A stretch of 64,000 bases of DNA from Curvibacter sp. PD_MW3 (GCA_002633085.1 NSIV01000005.1:124001-188000), one strand, 5' to 3'. Positions 8,683 through 17,856 are shown, counted from the first letter of the stretch. Notes: generated by a model not told the origin, from the sequence alone. Numbers and translations are program-made.

Positions 8683-8702
8683 TACTGTACATATGATCAG
8701 TA
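8683..8702 (+). promoter_or_regulatory. LexA (SOS) box at umuDC
   Basis: TACTGTACATATGATCAGTA matches 16 of 20 positions of the LexA consensus TACTG(TA)5CAGTA, including both CTG/CAG arms. It overlaps a -10-like TATACT (8681-8686) and the umuD start codon at 8693. LexA would block initiation of umuDC until DNA damage. Confidence 0.82.
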
Positions 8703-9133
8703 TCCATCCAAAAAGTTCCCCGGTCTTCATGAGCATGCCGGAGCAGGGCATGCCGCCCTTGGTGGGCCGTGTGCAGGCCGGTTTTCCGTCGCCGGCCGAA
8801 GACCTGGGGGCGCAGCCGATCGACCTGACCCGAGAGCTCATCAGCCACCCGCAGGCCACTTTCCTGCTGCGCGCCCGCGGGAACTCAATGGTTGAGGCAG
8901 GCATCTTCAACAACGACATCCTGGTGGTGGACCGGGCCCTCCCGCCGCGCCATGGGCAGATCGTGGTGGCGGTGCTGGAGGGCGAGTTCACGGTCAAGAC
9001 CCTGATCCAGCGTGGTGCCGCCGTGCGGCTGCAGGCCGCCAACCCGGCTTTCCCCGACATCGTGCCGGCGCCTGGGCAGAGCCTGGAGATCTGGGGTGTG
9101 GTCACGGCGTCCATCCGGCAATTTGCCGTCTGA
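8693..9133 (+). CDS. umuD: Error-prone repair protein UmuD (S24 autopeptidase)
   Basis: UmuD is cleaved at RecA filaments to UmuD', the partner of UmuC in translesion polymerase V. The 146-residue product has the A29-G30 cleavage site in [10 protein letters not shown] and the Ser/Lys dyad S65 (RGNSMVEAG) and K102 (EFTVKTL). The ATG at 8693 lies inside the LexA box; MSMPEQG at 8729 is an alternative start. It is followed 11 bases later by umuC. Confidence 0.93.
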   Translation: MISIHPKSSPVFMSMPEQGMPPLVGRVQAGFPSPAEDLGAQPIDLTRELISHPQATFLLRARGNSMVEAGIFNNDILVVDRALPPRHGQIVVAVLEGEFTVKTLIQRGAAVRLQAANPAFPDIVPAPGQSLEIWGVVTASIRQFAV

Positions 9134-9144
9134 GGCCTTGTGCC

Positions 9145-10449
9145 ATGTACGCCCTGATCGACGGCAACAACTTCTATGTGAGCTGCGAACGCGTGTTCCG
9201 GCCCGACCTGCGTGGCCGGCCGGTGGTGGTGCTGAGCAACAACGACGGCTGCGCCATCTCACGCAGCAATGAGGCCAAGGCCCTGGGCATCCGCATGGGG
9301 GCGCCCTGGTACCAGCTCCGGCCGCTGGTACAGAGCCACGGCTTGGTGGCGCTGTCGGCCAACTTCGCGCTGTATGGCGACATGTCCGACCGCATGATGA
9401 GCCTGCTGGCCACCCTGGGGGCACAACAGGAGGTCTATTCCATCGACGAGTGCTTTGTTGATCTGGCGGGTGTGGGTGGCGACCTGACACAGCGCGGCCA
9501 CCGCATGCGCGAGCAACTGCTGCAATGGGTCGGCATTCCCAGCTGCGTCGGCATCGGGCCGACCAAGACGCTGGCCAAGCTGGCTAATCACATTGCCAAG
9601 ACCGCCACGTATCAGTCAGGGCGCTATCCGGCGCAACTGGCGCAGGTCTGCAACCTGAGTGCCCTGTCACCTTCGGCGTGGCAGGCGGTTCTGGCGGCGA
9701 CTCGGGTGGGCGAAGTCTGGGGTGTCGGCCGGCGGCTGGGGGCTCAGCTTGAGGCCTATGGCATCCGCAGTGCGCTCGACCTGGCGCAACTCGACCCCAC
9801 CACGGTCCGGCGCCGCTGGTCGGTGGTGCTAGAGCGCACGGTGCGTGAACTGCAGGGAACAGCCAGCATCGAGCTGGAAGAGGGCGGCCATGGCAAACGG
9901 CAGATTGCCGTGACCCGTTCTTTTGGCCAGCCGGTGACGGCGTTGCCCGATCTGGAGGAGGCGGTCACTGTGTTCGCCAGTCGCGCCGCCGAAAAGCTGC
10001 GCCGCCAGCACGGTGCGGCTGCGCAGGTGATGACCTACATCCGCACCAGTCCGTTCCGGCAGGCGCCGCAGTATTCGCGCGCCAGCGTGATGCCGCTGCA
10101 GCGGCCGAGTGGCGAGACGGGGGCCATCGTGCGTGCGGCGCTCGCGGGCTTGCGTGCCGCCTACCGGCCGGGGTTCAGCTATGCCAAGGCCGGGGTGTTC
10201 CTGCTGGATCTGCAGACCGGCGAGGCACAGCAGGGCGAGCTCGGGTTCGATGAGCGCGAACCGGTGCCTCGGCATGGCGCGCGCTTGAGCAACGTGCTCG
10301 ACCGCCTGAACCAGCGCTACGGTCAGGACACAGTCTTTGTGGCCAGCGCCGGGCTGGGGGGCGTGCAGCGCGTGTGGTCAATGAAACAGGAACACCGCTC
10401 CCCGCGCTACACGACGTGTTGGAATGAGCTGCCCGTTGCCCATGCTTGA
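9145..10449 (+). CDS. umuC: Y-family DNA polymerase V catalytic subunit UmuC
   Basis: This is a 434-residue Y-family polymerase for translesion synthesis. Catalytic carboxylates are seen in [18 protein letters not shown] (D6) and [13 protein letters not shown]. The HhH region ([25 protein letters not shown]), the little-finger domain and a clamp-binding-like QGELGF near residue 353 follow, with the usual UmuC C-terminal extension. It forms an SOS operon with umuD. Confidence 0.96.
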   Translation: MYALIDGNNFYVSCERVFRPDLRGRPVVVLSNNDGCAISRSNEAKALGIRMGAPWYQLRPLVQSHGLVALSANFALYGDMSDRMMSLLATLGAQQEVYSIDECFVDLAGVGGDLTQRGHRMREQLLQWVGIPSCVGIGPTKTLAKLANHIAKTATYQSGRYPAQLAQVCNLSALSPSAWQAVLAATRVGEVWGVGRRLGAQLEAYGIRSALDLAQLDPTTVRRRWSVVLERTVRELQGTASIELEEGGHGKRQIAVTRSFGQPVTALPDLEEAVTVFASRAAEKLRRQHGAAAQVMTYIRTSPFRQAPQYSRASVMPLQRPSGETGAIVRAALAGLRAAYRPGFSYAKAGVFLLDLQTGEAQQGELGFDEREPVPRHGARLSNVLDRLNQRYGQDTVFVASAGLGGVQRVWSMKQEHRSPRYTTCWNELPVAHA

Positions 10450-10540
10450 ATCCGGTCTCCTCCATGGATTCAATTTTTTTGAACTCAATCAACAACACTA
10501 TTCAAAAACAGGTCATCGATCGCAGCCTAGACTTGTCGCC

Positions 10541-11104
10541 ATGTCATCGCATCACTCTTCTCCCGAGCGTTACAGCGGCACGGCCATCGTGCTGCACTGG
10601 CTGCTCGGCTTCGCCCTGATCGGTCTCTTCATGGTCGGTCTGTACATGACCGACCTGCCGTTTTCGCCGCAGCGTCTCAAGCTCTACAACTGGCACAAAT
10701 GGGCTGGCGTCACCATCCTCACGCTGTCGTTGCTGCGCCTGCTGTGGCGCCTGACGCACCGTCCGCCGGCGTTGCCCGACGCGATGGCCGCCGCCATGCC
10801 GCGCTGGCAGCACTGGGCCCACCACGGCACGCACCATGCGTTGTATGCGCTGTTTTTCGCCGTGCCGCTGCTGGGCTGGGCCTACAGCTCGGCGGCCGGT
10901 TTTCCCATCGTGTTGTTCGGCGTGCTGCCCTTGCCCGACTTCGTGTCGGCCGACAAGGCGCTGGCCGAACTGATCAAGCCCTGGCACAAGTTCAGTGCCT
11001 ACGCCATGGCCGCGCTGGTGGTGCTGCATGTGGCGGCTGCGCTCAAGCACCAGTTGATCGACCGTGACGGTTTGCTCCTGCGCATGTTGCCGGGCCGTCG
11101 TTGA
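10541..11104 (+). CDS. Cytochrome b561 family protein
   Basis: The 187-residue protein has four membrane helices with paired histidines for two b hemes: IVLHWLLGF near residue 18, YNWHKWAGV near residue 50, and HKFSAYAMAALVVLHVAAALKHQ near the C-terminus. Bacterial b561 proteins of this type oxidise quinol or superoxide, and they are commonly paired with YceI proteins, as here. No strong ribosome site precedes the ATG. The next gene follows after 19 bases. Confidence 0.92.
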   Translation: MSSHHSSPERYSGTAIVLHWLLGFALIGLFMVGLYMTDLPFSPQRLKLYNWHKWAGVTILTLSLLRLLWRLTHRPPALPDAMAAAMPRWQHWAHHGTHHALYALFFAVPLLGWAYSSAAGFPIVLFGVLPLPDFVSADKALAELIKPWHKFSAYAMAALVVLHVAAALKHQLIDRDGLLLRMLPGRR

Positions 11105-11123
11105 ATTTTCCCAAGGAGTTTTC

Positions 11124-11699
11124 ATGAACCTCATTCAATCCGCTTCCCGTCTGCTGCTGGTGTTGGCCGCACTCGGCGGCTCCGGCGTCGTGCTGGCCCA
11201 GCAGAAACTGGTGCCGGCGCAAAGCGAGATCGTCTTCGTCAGCAAGCAGATGGGTGTGCCGGTCGAAGGCCGCTTCAAGAAATTTGACGCGCAGATCAGC
11301 TTTAACCCCGCCAAGCCCGACACCAGCAAGATCGCCTTCACGGTGGACACCGGCAGCGCCACGCTGGGTGTGCCTGAGACCGATGCCGAATTGCCCAAGC
11401 CCACCTGGTTCAACGTGCCCAAGTTCCCGCAGGCCACCTTCCAGTCCAGCAGCGTCAAGGGGCTGGGGGCCGGCAAGTTCGAAGTGGCCGGCAAGCTCAG
11501 CATCAAGGGCTTCAGCCGCGACGTGGTGGTGCCGGTGACGCTGACGCAGAACGGCGCAGCCACCACGGCCACGGGCACCTTCTCGCTCAAGCGCCTGGCT
11601 TTCAAGATCGGCGAGAACGAGTGGTCTGACACCTCCATGGTGGCCGACGACGTGCAGGTCAAGTTCAAGCTTGCGCTCACCGGCGTGGGCAAGCTGTAA
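11124..11699 (+). CDS. YceI family periplasmic protein
   Basis: YceI proteins are lipocalin-like beta barrels that bind polyisoprenoids such as ubiquinone-8. The 191-residue product has a Sec signal peptide (cleavage near VVLAQQ, residue 24) and family stretches KLVPAQSEIVFVSKQMGVPVEGRF and FNVPKFPQATF. An AAGGAG site precedes the start. It lies between a cytochrome b561 gene and a second YceI gene, suggesting a shared quinone-linked periplasmic role. Confidence 0.92.
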   Translation: MNLIQSASRLLLVLAALGGSGVVLAQQKLVPAQSEIVFVSKQMGVPVEGRFKKFDAQISFNPAKPDTSKIAFTVDTGSATLGVPETDAELPKPTWFNVPKFPQATFQSSSVKGLGAGKFEVAGKLSIKGFSRDVVVPVTLTQNGAATTATGTFSLKRLAFKIGENEWSDTSMVADDVQVKFKLALTGVGKL

Positions 11700-11735
11700 T
11701 CATTTTTTCAACCCTTCAAACGAGGAGTCTTTCCC

Positions 11736-12317
11736 ATGCGCAAATCCAAGTTCGCTTTTGCTGTCGTTGCTGCAGCTACCCTGCTGGCGGGCGCTGCCCA
11801 AGCCCAGACGGCTTCCTACGCCATCGACCCGACCCACACCTTCGCGACCTTTGAGATCAGCCACTTCGGAGCCTCGGTCAACCGCGGCCGCTTCGACAAG
11901 AAAGAAGGCTCGGTGCAGTTCGACAAAGCCGGCAAGAGCGGCAAGGTGGAACTGACGATTGACGTCACCTCCATCAACACCGGCACCGCTGCCTTCGACA
12001 AGCACTTGCAGAGCGCCGACCTGTTCGACATCGCCAAGCACCCGACCGCCAAGTTCGTGGCTGACAAGTTCAGCTTCAACGGCGACAAGGTGACCGAAGT
12101 AGCCGGCACTCTGACCCTGCTGGGCAAGACCAACCCTGTGACCCTGAAAGCCAATCAGTTCAACTGCTACCAGAGCCCCATGCTCAAGCGTGAAGTGTGC
12201 GGTGGCGATTTTGAAACCGTCATCGACCGTACGGCCTACGGCATGAACTACGGCGTGGACTGGGGCTTCCCCAAGAACGTGCGCATCGTGGTGCAGGTGG
12301 AAGCCGTCAAGCAGTAA
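11736..12317 (+). CDS. YceI family periplasmic protein (second copy)
   Basis: The 193-residue YceI-domain protein has a signal peptide ending near AAQAQT (residue 25) and canonical features YAIDPTHTFATFEISHFG, FDKHLQSADLFDIAKHPTAKF and TLKANQFNCYQSPM. It is closer to the YceI family core than the preceding paralogue. A GAGGAG ribosome site lies before the ATG. It ends the b561-yceI-yceI unit, with a strong terminator 23 bases after its stop. Confidence 0.94.
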   Translation: MRKSKFAFAVVAAATLLAGAAQAQTASYAIDPTHTFATFEISHFGASVNRGRFDKKEGSVQFDKAGKSGKVELTIDVTSINTGTAAFDKHLQSADLFDIAKHPTAKFVADKFSFNGDKVTEVAGTLTLLGKTNPVTLKANQFNCYQSPMLKREVCGGDFETVIDRTAYGMNYGVDWGFPKNVRIVVQVEAVKQ

Positions 12318-12339
12318 GTCACTGGTCGCGACATCCGCA

Positions 12340-12370
12340 AAGCCGGTCTGGCAACAGGCCGGCTTTTTTT
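12340..12370 (+). terminator. Rho-independent terminator after yceI
   Basis: The stem AGCCGGTCT...AGGCCGGCT with a short loop is followed by an uninterrupted run of eight T. It ends the b561-yceI-yceI transcript and isolates the downstream iron gene. Confidence 0.92.
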
Positions 12371-12400
12371 TGATCTGGCGCAATCGGGCAGGGTTGGCGC

Positions 12401-12445
12401 TTGACATCTGGCCCTAAGATTTGTTTAATGGGAATCATTCTTATT
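12401..12445 (+). promoter_or_regulatory. Fur-controlled sigma-70 promoter of the FTR1 gene
   Basis: TTGACA (12401-12406), a 17-base spacer and TTTAAT (12424-12429) form a good sigma-70 promoter. AATGGGAATCATTCTTATT at 12427-12445 matches 17 of 19 positions of the Fur-box form AATGAGAATNATTCTCATT and overlaps the -10. Iron-loaded Fur would repress the downstream iron permease. Confidence 0.87.
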
Positions 12446-12464
12446 TGAAGCCGTCTGGACAGCT

Positions 12465-13277
12465 ATGTTGGAAACACTGGTCATCGCCCTGCGTGAAGGC
12501 ATCGAAGCCTTTCTCATCGTCGCCATCACTCTGGCTTATTTGCGCAAGACGGGGCGCACGGCGCTGGCGCCTGCTGTCTATGTCGGCACCGGTCTGGCGC
12601 TGGTCCTGAGCGTCACGGCTGCGGTGCTGCTGCGCGAGATGGTGGTCACGCCCCTGTACGAAGGGGCGCTGGCCTTGGTGGCGGCCGTGCTGGTCATCAC
12701 CATGATGGTCTACATGACCCGCGCGGCGCGGCACATGAGCCGCAACATCGGCCACAAGATCGAGGCCGCCGCGGCACATCAGACCGGGGCCGCCTCGTTT
12801 CTTGCCATTGCCGGTTTCACCACACTGATGATCACGCGTGAAGGAATGGAAACGGTTTTCATGATCACCTCGCTCATGGGACAAGCCGATACCTCCGCCA
12901 TGACAATGGGTGCCTTGATCGGTGTGCTGCTGGCGGCGATGCTGGCTTGGGGCTGGTCGCGTTATGGCCACCGCATCAACCTGGGCCGCTTCTTCCAGGT
13001 GACGACGATCTTCCTCGGTCTCTTCATCATCCAACTGGTGATCTATGCTTTCCATGAATTAACGGAAGCCGGCGTGCTGCCGCTGGACAACGCCTACTGG
13101 CACATTGCGACCGAGCCCTACGGCCCCGAAGGTCAATACGGCGCCTGGTTGTCCTATGCCCTGGTGCTGATTCCGCTGGCATGGCTGGCACTGACCGTCT
13201 GGCGCGACCGCGCATCGGTGCGCGCGCAGGCCGAAAGTCGCGCTGCTTCTGACGCAAGCACCCGACAGCACGCATGA
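12465..13277 (+). CDS. FTR1 family iron permease
   Basis: The 270-residue membrane protein has about seven helices and both diagnostic iron motifs, REGIE at residues 10-14 and REGME at residues 125-129. FTR1/EfeU permeases import ferric or freshly oxidised iron across the inner membrane. Neither efeO nor efeB is nearby. It is preceded by a Fur box and overlaps the next gene by four bases (ATGA), so the TAXI protein is its likely partner. Confidence 0.92.
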   Translation: MLETLVIALREGIEAFLIVAITLAYLRKTGRTALAPAVYVGTGLALVLSVTAAVLLREMVVTPLYEGALALVAAVLVITMMVYMTRAARHMSRNIGHKIEAAAAHQTGAASFLAIAGFTTLMITREGMETVFMITSLMGQADTSAMTMGALIGVLLAAMLAWGWSRYGHRINLGRFFQVTTIFLGLFIIQLVIYAFHELTEAGVLPLDNAYWHIATEPYGPEGQYGAWLSYALVLIPLAWLALTVWRDRASVRAQAESRAASDASTRQHA

Positions 13278-14230
13278 CCGCCCCCAGCCTGGTTCGCCGC
13301 GCCGTCTGCTTGCTGCCCTTGCTGGCCGGTCTGCCGGCCCGGGCGCAGTTGCCGATCGTCGTGTCGCTGGGCACGGCCACGCCCGGCGGCGGTTTTCCGG
13401 TCTATGGCGACGCGGTGGCACGCACGATCCATCGCATCGACGCCGGGCTGCAGGTCCAGACGCGCCACACCAAAGGCAGTACCGAAAATATCCCGCTGCT
13501 CGAAACTGGCCAGCTCGATCTCGGTCTGGTGCAGGGCGAGGCCGTGCATGAGGCCTTGGCCGGCATCGGCCGTGCGCCGGCCAGGTTGTCGGTGGTGGCG
13601 GCCATGTATTCAACCGCCGGCATGTTCGTGGTGCGCGCCGACAGCCCCTACCGCAGCATCAGCGATCTCAAGGGCCAGCGTATTGCCTTCGGTGCCAAAG
13701 GCTCAGGCCTGGTGATCCTGGCGCGTTACGTGCTCGATGGCCTGGGGCTGGATGCGGACAAGGATTTCCAGGCGGTCTACCTTGATCGCGCAGGAGACGG
13801 CCCGGCCATGTTGGCGGATGGCCGCGTGGCTGCGCTTTGGGGTGGCGGCTCGCAGTGGCCAGGTTTCGTCGCCGCCATGAATGCACCGGGCGGTGGCCGC
13901 TTCATCGTGCCGTCGGACCCGGAGATCAACCGCATCCTCGCCAAGCATGCGTTCCTGAAGCGGCAGACACTGGCGGCCGGCAGTTACCCGGGGCAGGCGC
14001 AGGTGCTGGCATCGGTCGGCTCGTGGAGCTTCATCCTGGCCCGGCCCACGCTGGACGACGAGATCGCCTACCGTTTCACGCGTGCCCTGCATCTGGGTGA
14101 ACAGGCGCTGGCGCATGAACTGCCACAGGCCAGCGAGACCCGCGCCGTCAATACTGCGCGCCATGTGCCGCAACCGGCGTTGCTGCACCCGGGCACGCGC
14201 CGCTACTTGCAGGAAATCGGCGCGCTTTAG
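13274..14230 (+). CDS. TAXI family TRAP-type solute-binding protein
   Basis: The 318-residue periplasmic protein has a signal peptide ending near ARAQL. The TAXI features are SLGTATPGGGFPVYGDAVA and TKGSTENIPLLETGQLDLGLVQGEA, followed by IAFGAKGSGLVILARYVL. TAXI proteins normally feed TRAP DctQM or fused permeases, but none is encoded here. Instead the gene is translationally coupled to a Fur-regulated FTR1 permease, which suggests, by context only, a role in iron or ferric-chelate delivery. Confidence 0.88.
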   Translation: MTAPSLVRRAVCLLPLLAGLPARAQLPIVVSLGTATPGGGFPVYGDAVARTIHRIDAGLQVQTRHTKGSTENIPLLETGQLDLGLVQGEAVHEALAGIGRAPARLSVVAAMYSTAGMFVVRADSPYRSISDLKGQRIAFGAKGSGLVILARYVLDGLGLDADKDFQAVYLDRAGDGPAMLADGRVAALWGGGSQWPGFVAAMNAPGGGRFIVPSDPEINRILAKHAFLKRQTLAAGSYPGQAQVLASVGSWSFILARPTLDDEIAYRFTRALHLGEQALAHELPQASETRAVNTARHVPQPALLHPGTRRYLQEIGAL

Positions 14231-14249
14231 TAAGAAGGTGCGCGCTGGT

Positions 14250-14702
14250 TTACCAGCGGATACCAACCTTCTCGAACAGCTTGCTCAGTACGAACAGCGG
14301 CCCGACCCAGAGGTACTGGACGTCTTCGAAGAAAGAAGGCTTCTTGCCTTCGAGCTTGTGGCCGATGAACTGGAAGATCCAGGCCACGACGAAGATGCCG
14401 GCACACAGCACCAGGCGCTGCTCGCCCATGGCATGCACCAGCGCCAGCACCAGGGCCGAGCCAGCCAGCATGGTGATGAAGAACACCAGCGACAGGCGCA
14501 CGTAATAGACCATGCTGGCGGCGATGAAGGCATAGGCCACCAGTGGGTGCAAGGCGTACATCAGGCCGACCAGGCTGAGCATGATCAGCGGGATGGCAAT
14601 GAAGTGGATCAACTCGTTGGTCGCGTGCCGGTGGCTCTCGCTGTAGTGCGCCAGCAATTGGTCAACGCGGCGTTCCTGCGTGTCATGGACAGCGGTGTTC
14701 AT
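14250..14702 (-). CDS. DUF962 (Mpo1-like) membrane protein
   Basis: The 150-residue protein has the N-terminal feature LLAHYSESHRHATNELIHFIAIPLI, several hydrophobic segments, and IFQFIGHKLEGKKPSFFEDVQYLWVGP. This is the DUF962/Mpo1 family; yeast Mpo1 is an Fe-dependent dioxygenase acting on 2-hydroxy fatty acids, and the His residues in SHRHATNE and GHKLEGK are the conserved metal ligands. The start is supported by a GGAGGAG ribosome site. It is convergent with the TAXI gene and divergent from egtD. Confidence 0.85.
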   Translation of the reverse strand: MNTAVHDTQERRVDQLLAHYSESHRHATNELIHFIAIPLIMLSLVGLMYALHPLVAYAFIAASMVYYVRLSLVFFITMLAGSALVLALVHAMGEQRLVLCAGIFVVAWIFQFIGHKLEGKKPSFFEDVQYLWVGPLFVLSKLFEKVGIRW

Positions 14703-14841
14703 GGTGGTCTCCTCCAAATTTTGTTGTGCGGCGATTCTCGCACCGGCCGGGCGGGTGCGCCAGCCGTGCAAACACCGATGACGGGCAGGGGCAATAACAT
14801 ACGGCCCGGGGTAATGGGGCCGCTCGGCTATAGTGCCGCGG

Positions 14842-15807
14842 ATGAACCCGCCCCCCATGCGCCAGCCGCAGTTCGTCCAGCTGTACCGGGAAGACCGTGC
14901 GGTCGTGCATGCCGAGCTGGCGGCCGGTCTGCTGGCACCGCAGGCCGGCCTGGCACCCAAGTACCTGTACGACCCGCTGGGCTCGCGTCTGTTCGACGCC
15001 ATCACCGAGTTGCCCGAGTACTACCCGACGCGCACCGAAGCCGCCCTGCTGGCAGCGCATGGCGCCGCCATCGCGGCCCAGTTGCCGCAGGGTGCGACGC
15101 TGGTCGACCTGGGGGCCGGCAACTGCGAGAAGGCGGCAGGCCTGTTTGATCTGCTGAAACCGGCGCGTTATGTGGCGGTGGATATCTCGGTGGAGTTCCT
15201 GCGCACGGCGTTGCAATGTCTGCAGCGTCGGTTCCCAGCGCTCGACATGCTGGGGGTGGGGCTCGATTTCTCGTCTGAACTGACACTGCCGCCCGAGGTC
15301 GGAGCTGGGCCGCGCCTGCTGTTCTACCCGGGCTCCAGCATCGGCAACTTCACGCCGCAGCAGGCGCTGGGTTTCCTGCGCCAGGTGCGCGCGGTAACCC
15401 AGGGCGGCGGCTTGCTGATCGGCGTCGACCTGGTGAAGCCGCTGGACATTCTGGAGCCGGCCTACGACGATGCATTGGGTGTCACCGCAGCCTTCAACAA
15501 GAACCTGCTGCTGCACGTCAACAGCCTGCTCGGCAGCGACTTCCGCGTGCAGGACTGGCAGCACCTCGCCTTCTTCAACACCGAGCAGTCACGCATCGAG
15601 ATGCATCTGCAGGCGCTGCGTGATCTTGTGGTGCGCTGGCCCGGGGCCGAGCGTCGTTTCAAAGCGGGTGAGCGCATTCACACCGAGAACTCCTACAAGT
15701 ACCAGGCGGCGAACTTCGAGGCCTTGTTGCGCGAAGCCGGCTTCAGTCAGACCCGGGTCTGGACCGATGCCCTCGGCTGGTTTGCGGTGTTCTGGGCGCA
15801 AGCTTGA
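14842..15807 (+). CDS. egtD: L-histidine N-alpha-methyltransferase (EgtD)
   Basis: EgtD trimethylates histidine with SAM to give hercynine, the precursor of ergothioneine and selenoneine. The 321-residue product shows KYLYDPLGSRLFDAITELPEYYPTR near the N-terminus, the SAM site VDLGAGNCEKA, PGSSIGNFTPQQA, and the C-terminal ENSYKYQ. A GTG nine bases upstream is an alternative start. The next gene (senB) starts five bases after the stop. No egtB or senA is present in the window. Confidence 0.93.
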   Translation: MNPPPMRQPQFVQLYREDRAVVHAELAAGLLAPQAGLAPKYLYDPLGSRLFDAITELPEYYPTRTEAALLAAHGAAIAAQLPQGATLVDLGAGNCEKAAGLFDLLKPARYVAVDISVEFLRTALQCLQRRFPALDMLGVGLDFSSELTLPPEVGAGPRLLFYPGSSIGNFTPQQALGFLRQVRAVTQGGGLLIGVDLVKPLDILEPAYDDALGVTAAFNKNLLLHVNSLLGSDFRVQDWQHLAFFNTEQSRIEMHLQALRDLVVRWPGAERRFKAGERIHTENSYKYQAANFEALLREAGFSQTRVWTDALGWFAVFWAQA

Positions 15808-15811
15808 TGGC

Positions 15812-16795
15812 ATGAGAAAGCCCCTGGTCCTCATCGTCAGCCCGGCGCTGGCGGATGCCAACAACGGCAACTGGCAGACCGCCTGGCGCTGGTCGCGTCT
15901 GCTGGCGGGCCACTACCAAACCCGCATCGTCAAGGACTGGCAGGCCGGGCAAGGCGAGGAGGCCGTTGCCCTGCTGGCCCTGCATGCGCGCCGTTCGGCG
16001 GCCTCGATCCAGGCGTGGGCGCAGGCGCATCCGGGCCGCGGCCTGGGGGTCGTGCTCACCGGCACCGATCTGTACCGCGACATCCAGACGGATCCCGCCG
16101 CACAGCGCTCACTGGCCCTGGCGCAGCGGCTGGTGGTGCTGCAGGCGCAGGGGCCACAGGCTTTGCCACCGGAGTACCGCGACAAGACCCGCGTCATCTT
16201 CCAGTCCACGTCAGCGCGGCGCGTGCTGCGCAAGAGTGATCGTCATCTGCGTGCCGTCATGGTGGGGCACCTGCGCGAAGAAAAGTCCCCCGAGACCCTG
16301 TTCAAGGCCGCGCGTCTGCTCACGCACCGTGCTGACATTCACATCGACCACATTGGCGCTGCATTGAACCCGGCCCTGGGTGAGCTGGCACGCCAGACCG
16401 CTGCCGACTGTCCGCATTACCGCTGGCTTGGCAGCCTCGACCACGAGGCGACGCGGCGGCGCATCCAACGTGCCCATGTGCTGGTGCACACCAGCCGGAT
16501 GGAAGGCGGAGCCCATGCCATTTTGGAGGCTGTGTGCTGCGGCACACCGGTGCTGGCTTCGCGCATCGACGGCAACGTCGGCATGCTGGGTGACGACTAC
16601 GCCGGCTACTTCCCCTGGGGTGATGCGACCGCATTGGCTGAGCTGTTGCAGCGCTGCCGCGAGGGCCTGGGATCGGGCACCAGCATGATGGCGGCCTTGC
16701 AGGCACAATGCAGTCTGCGTGCGCCGCTCTTCGAGCCGGCGGCCGAGCGTGCTGCCTTGCTGGCACTGCTCACCGAATTGATACACACACCATGA
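15812..16795 (+). CDS. senB: Selenosugar synthase SenB-type glycosyltransferase
   Basis: The 327-residue GT4-like protein carries features typical of the SenB family: NNGNWQTAWRWSRLL near residue 17, LHARRSAASI, and LTGTDLYRDI near residue 83, with a C-terminal EGGAHAILEAVCCGTPVLAS glycosyltransferase motif. SenB makes a selenosugar from selenophosphate and a UDP-sugar in selenoneine synthesis. Its stop overlaps selD by four bases, and egtD lies immediately upstream, which supports the assignment. Confidence 0.87.
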   Translation: MRKPLVLIVSPALADANNGNWQTAWRWSRLLAGHYQTRIVKDWQAGQGEEAVALLALHARRSAASIQAWAQAHPGRGLGVVLTGTDLYRDIQTDPAAQRSLALAQRLVVLQAQGPQALPPEYRDKTRVIFQSTSARRVLRKSDRHLRAVMVGHLREEKSPETLFKAARLLTHRADIHIDHIGAALNPALGELARQTAADCPHYRWLGSLDHEATRRRIQRAHVLVHTSRMEGGAHAILEAVCCGTPVLASRIDGNVGMLGDDYAGYFPWGDATALAELLQRCREGLGSGTSMMAALQAQCSLRAPLFEPAAERAALLALLTELIHTP

Positions 16796-17856
16796 CTGCC
16801 AACACCTCCTCCAAGCCCGAACCTCGTCTGACTTCGCTCTCGCATGGCGGCGGCTGCGGCTGCAAGATCGCCCCCGGCGTGCTGTCGGACATCCTCAAGA
16901 GTGGCGTCGGCATGCCGGTGCCACCGGAGTTGCTGGTGGGCATCGAGACCGCCGACGATGCGGCCGTCTACCAGCTCAACGATGAGCAGGCGCTGATCGC
17001 CACCACCGACTTCTTCATGCCGATCGTCGACGATCCGTTCGACTTCGGCCGCATTGCCGCCACCAACGCCATTTCCGATGTGTATGCCATGGGAGGCAAA
17101 CCCATCATGGCGTTGGCTCTCGTTGGTATGCCGATCAACGTGCTGTCGACCGACACCATCGGCAAGATCCTGGCCGGCGGCCAGGCGGTGTGCCGCGAAG
17201 CCGGCATTCCGATTGCCGGTGGCCACACCATCGACTCGGTCGAGCCGATCTACGGCCTGGTGGCCATGGGCCTGGTGCACCCCAAGCGTGTGAAACGCAA
17301 TGCCGATGCCCGCGTGGGCGACCGCCTGATCCTGGGCAAGCCGCTGGGTGTGGGCGTGCTGTCGGCCGCGCTGAAAAAAGAGGCGCTGGATGCCGCCGGT
17401 TACGCGCAGATGATCGCCACCACCACCCAACTCAACACACCGGGCCCGGAGTTGGCCGCCCTTGATGGCGTGCATGCGCTGACCGATGTCACCGGTTTCG
17501 GCCTGGCCGGCCACGCGCTGGAACTGGCGCGCGGCGCGAGTTGCACGGTGCAGATCGACTGGGCACGCGTGCCCTTGCTCAAAGGCGTGCGCGACTTGGC
17601 CGCGCAGGGCATGGTGACTGGTGCCTCCGGTCGCAACTGGGCCGGTTATGGAGCGTCGGTCACGCTGCCGGCTGGCTTTGCTACGGTGGACCAGGCGTTG
17701 CTGAGTGATCCGCAGACCAGTGGTGGCCTGCTGGTGTCGTGTGCGCCGGCGGCGGTGGACGAGGTGCTGGCGATCTTCCGCCGGCACGGCTTTGATGCCG
17801 CTGCCGAAATCGGTGAGATCACGGCCGACGGCGCCGGCCGCTTGGTGGTGCGCTAA
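16792..17856 (+). CDS. selD: Selenide, water dikinase (selenophosphate synthase)
   Basis: SelD makes selenophosphate from selenide and ATP. The 354-residue product has the glycine-rich N-terminal GGGCGCKI with catalytic Cys and Lys, and ATP/Mg-binding stretches such as DDAAVYQLND, TTDFFMPIVDDPFDFGRIAATNAISDVYAMGG and GGHTIDSVEPIYGL. The first position of the catalytic pair is Cys, not selenocysteine. ATGA coupling to senB makes it a senC-type selD dedicated at least in part to selenoneine-type synthesis. It could also supply tRNA 2-selenouridine. Confidence 0.95.
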   Translation: MTANTSSKPEPRLTSLSHGGGCGCKIAPGVLSDILKSGVGMPVPPELLVGIETADDAAVYQLNDEQALIATTDFFMPIVDDPFDFGRIAATNAISDVYAMGGKPIMALALVGMPINVLSTDTIGKILAGGQAVCREAGIPIAGGHTIDSVEPIYGLVAMGLVHPKRVKRNADARVGDRLILGKPLGVGVLSAALKKEALDAAGYAQMIATTTQLNTPGPELAALDGVHALTDVTGFGLAGHALELARGASCTVQIDWARVPLLKGVRDLAAQGMVTGASGRNWAGYGASVTLPAGFATVDQALLSDPQTSGGLLVSCAPAAVDEVLAIFRRHGFDAAAEIGEITADGAGRLVVR

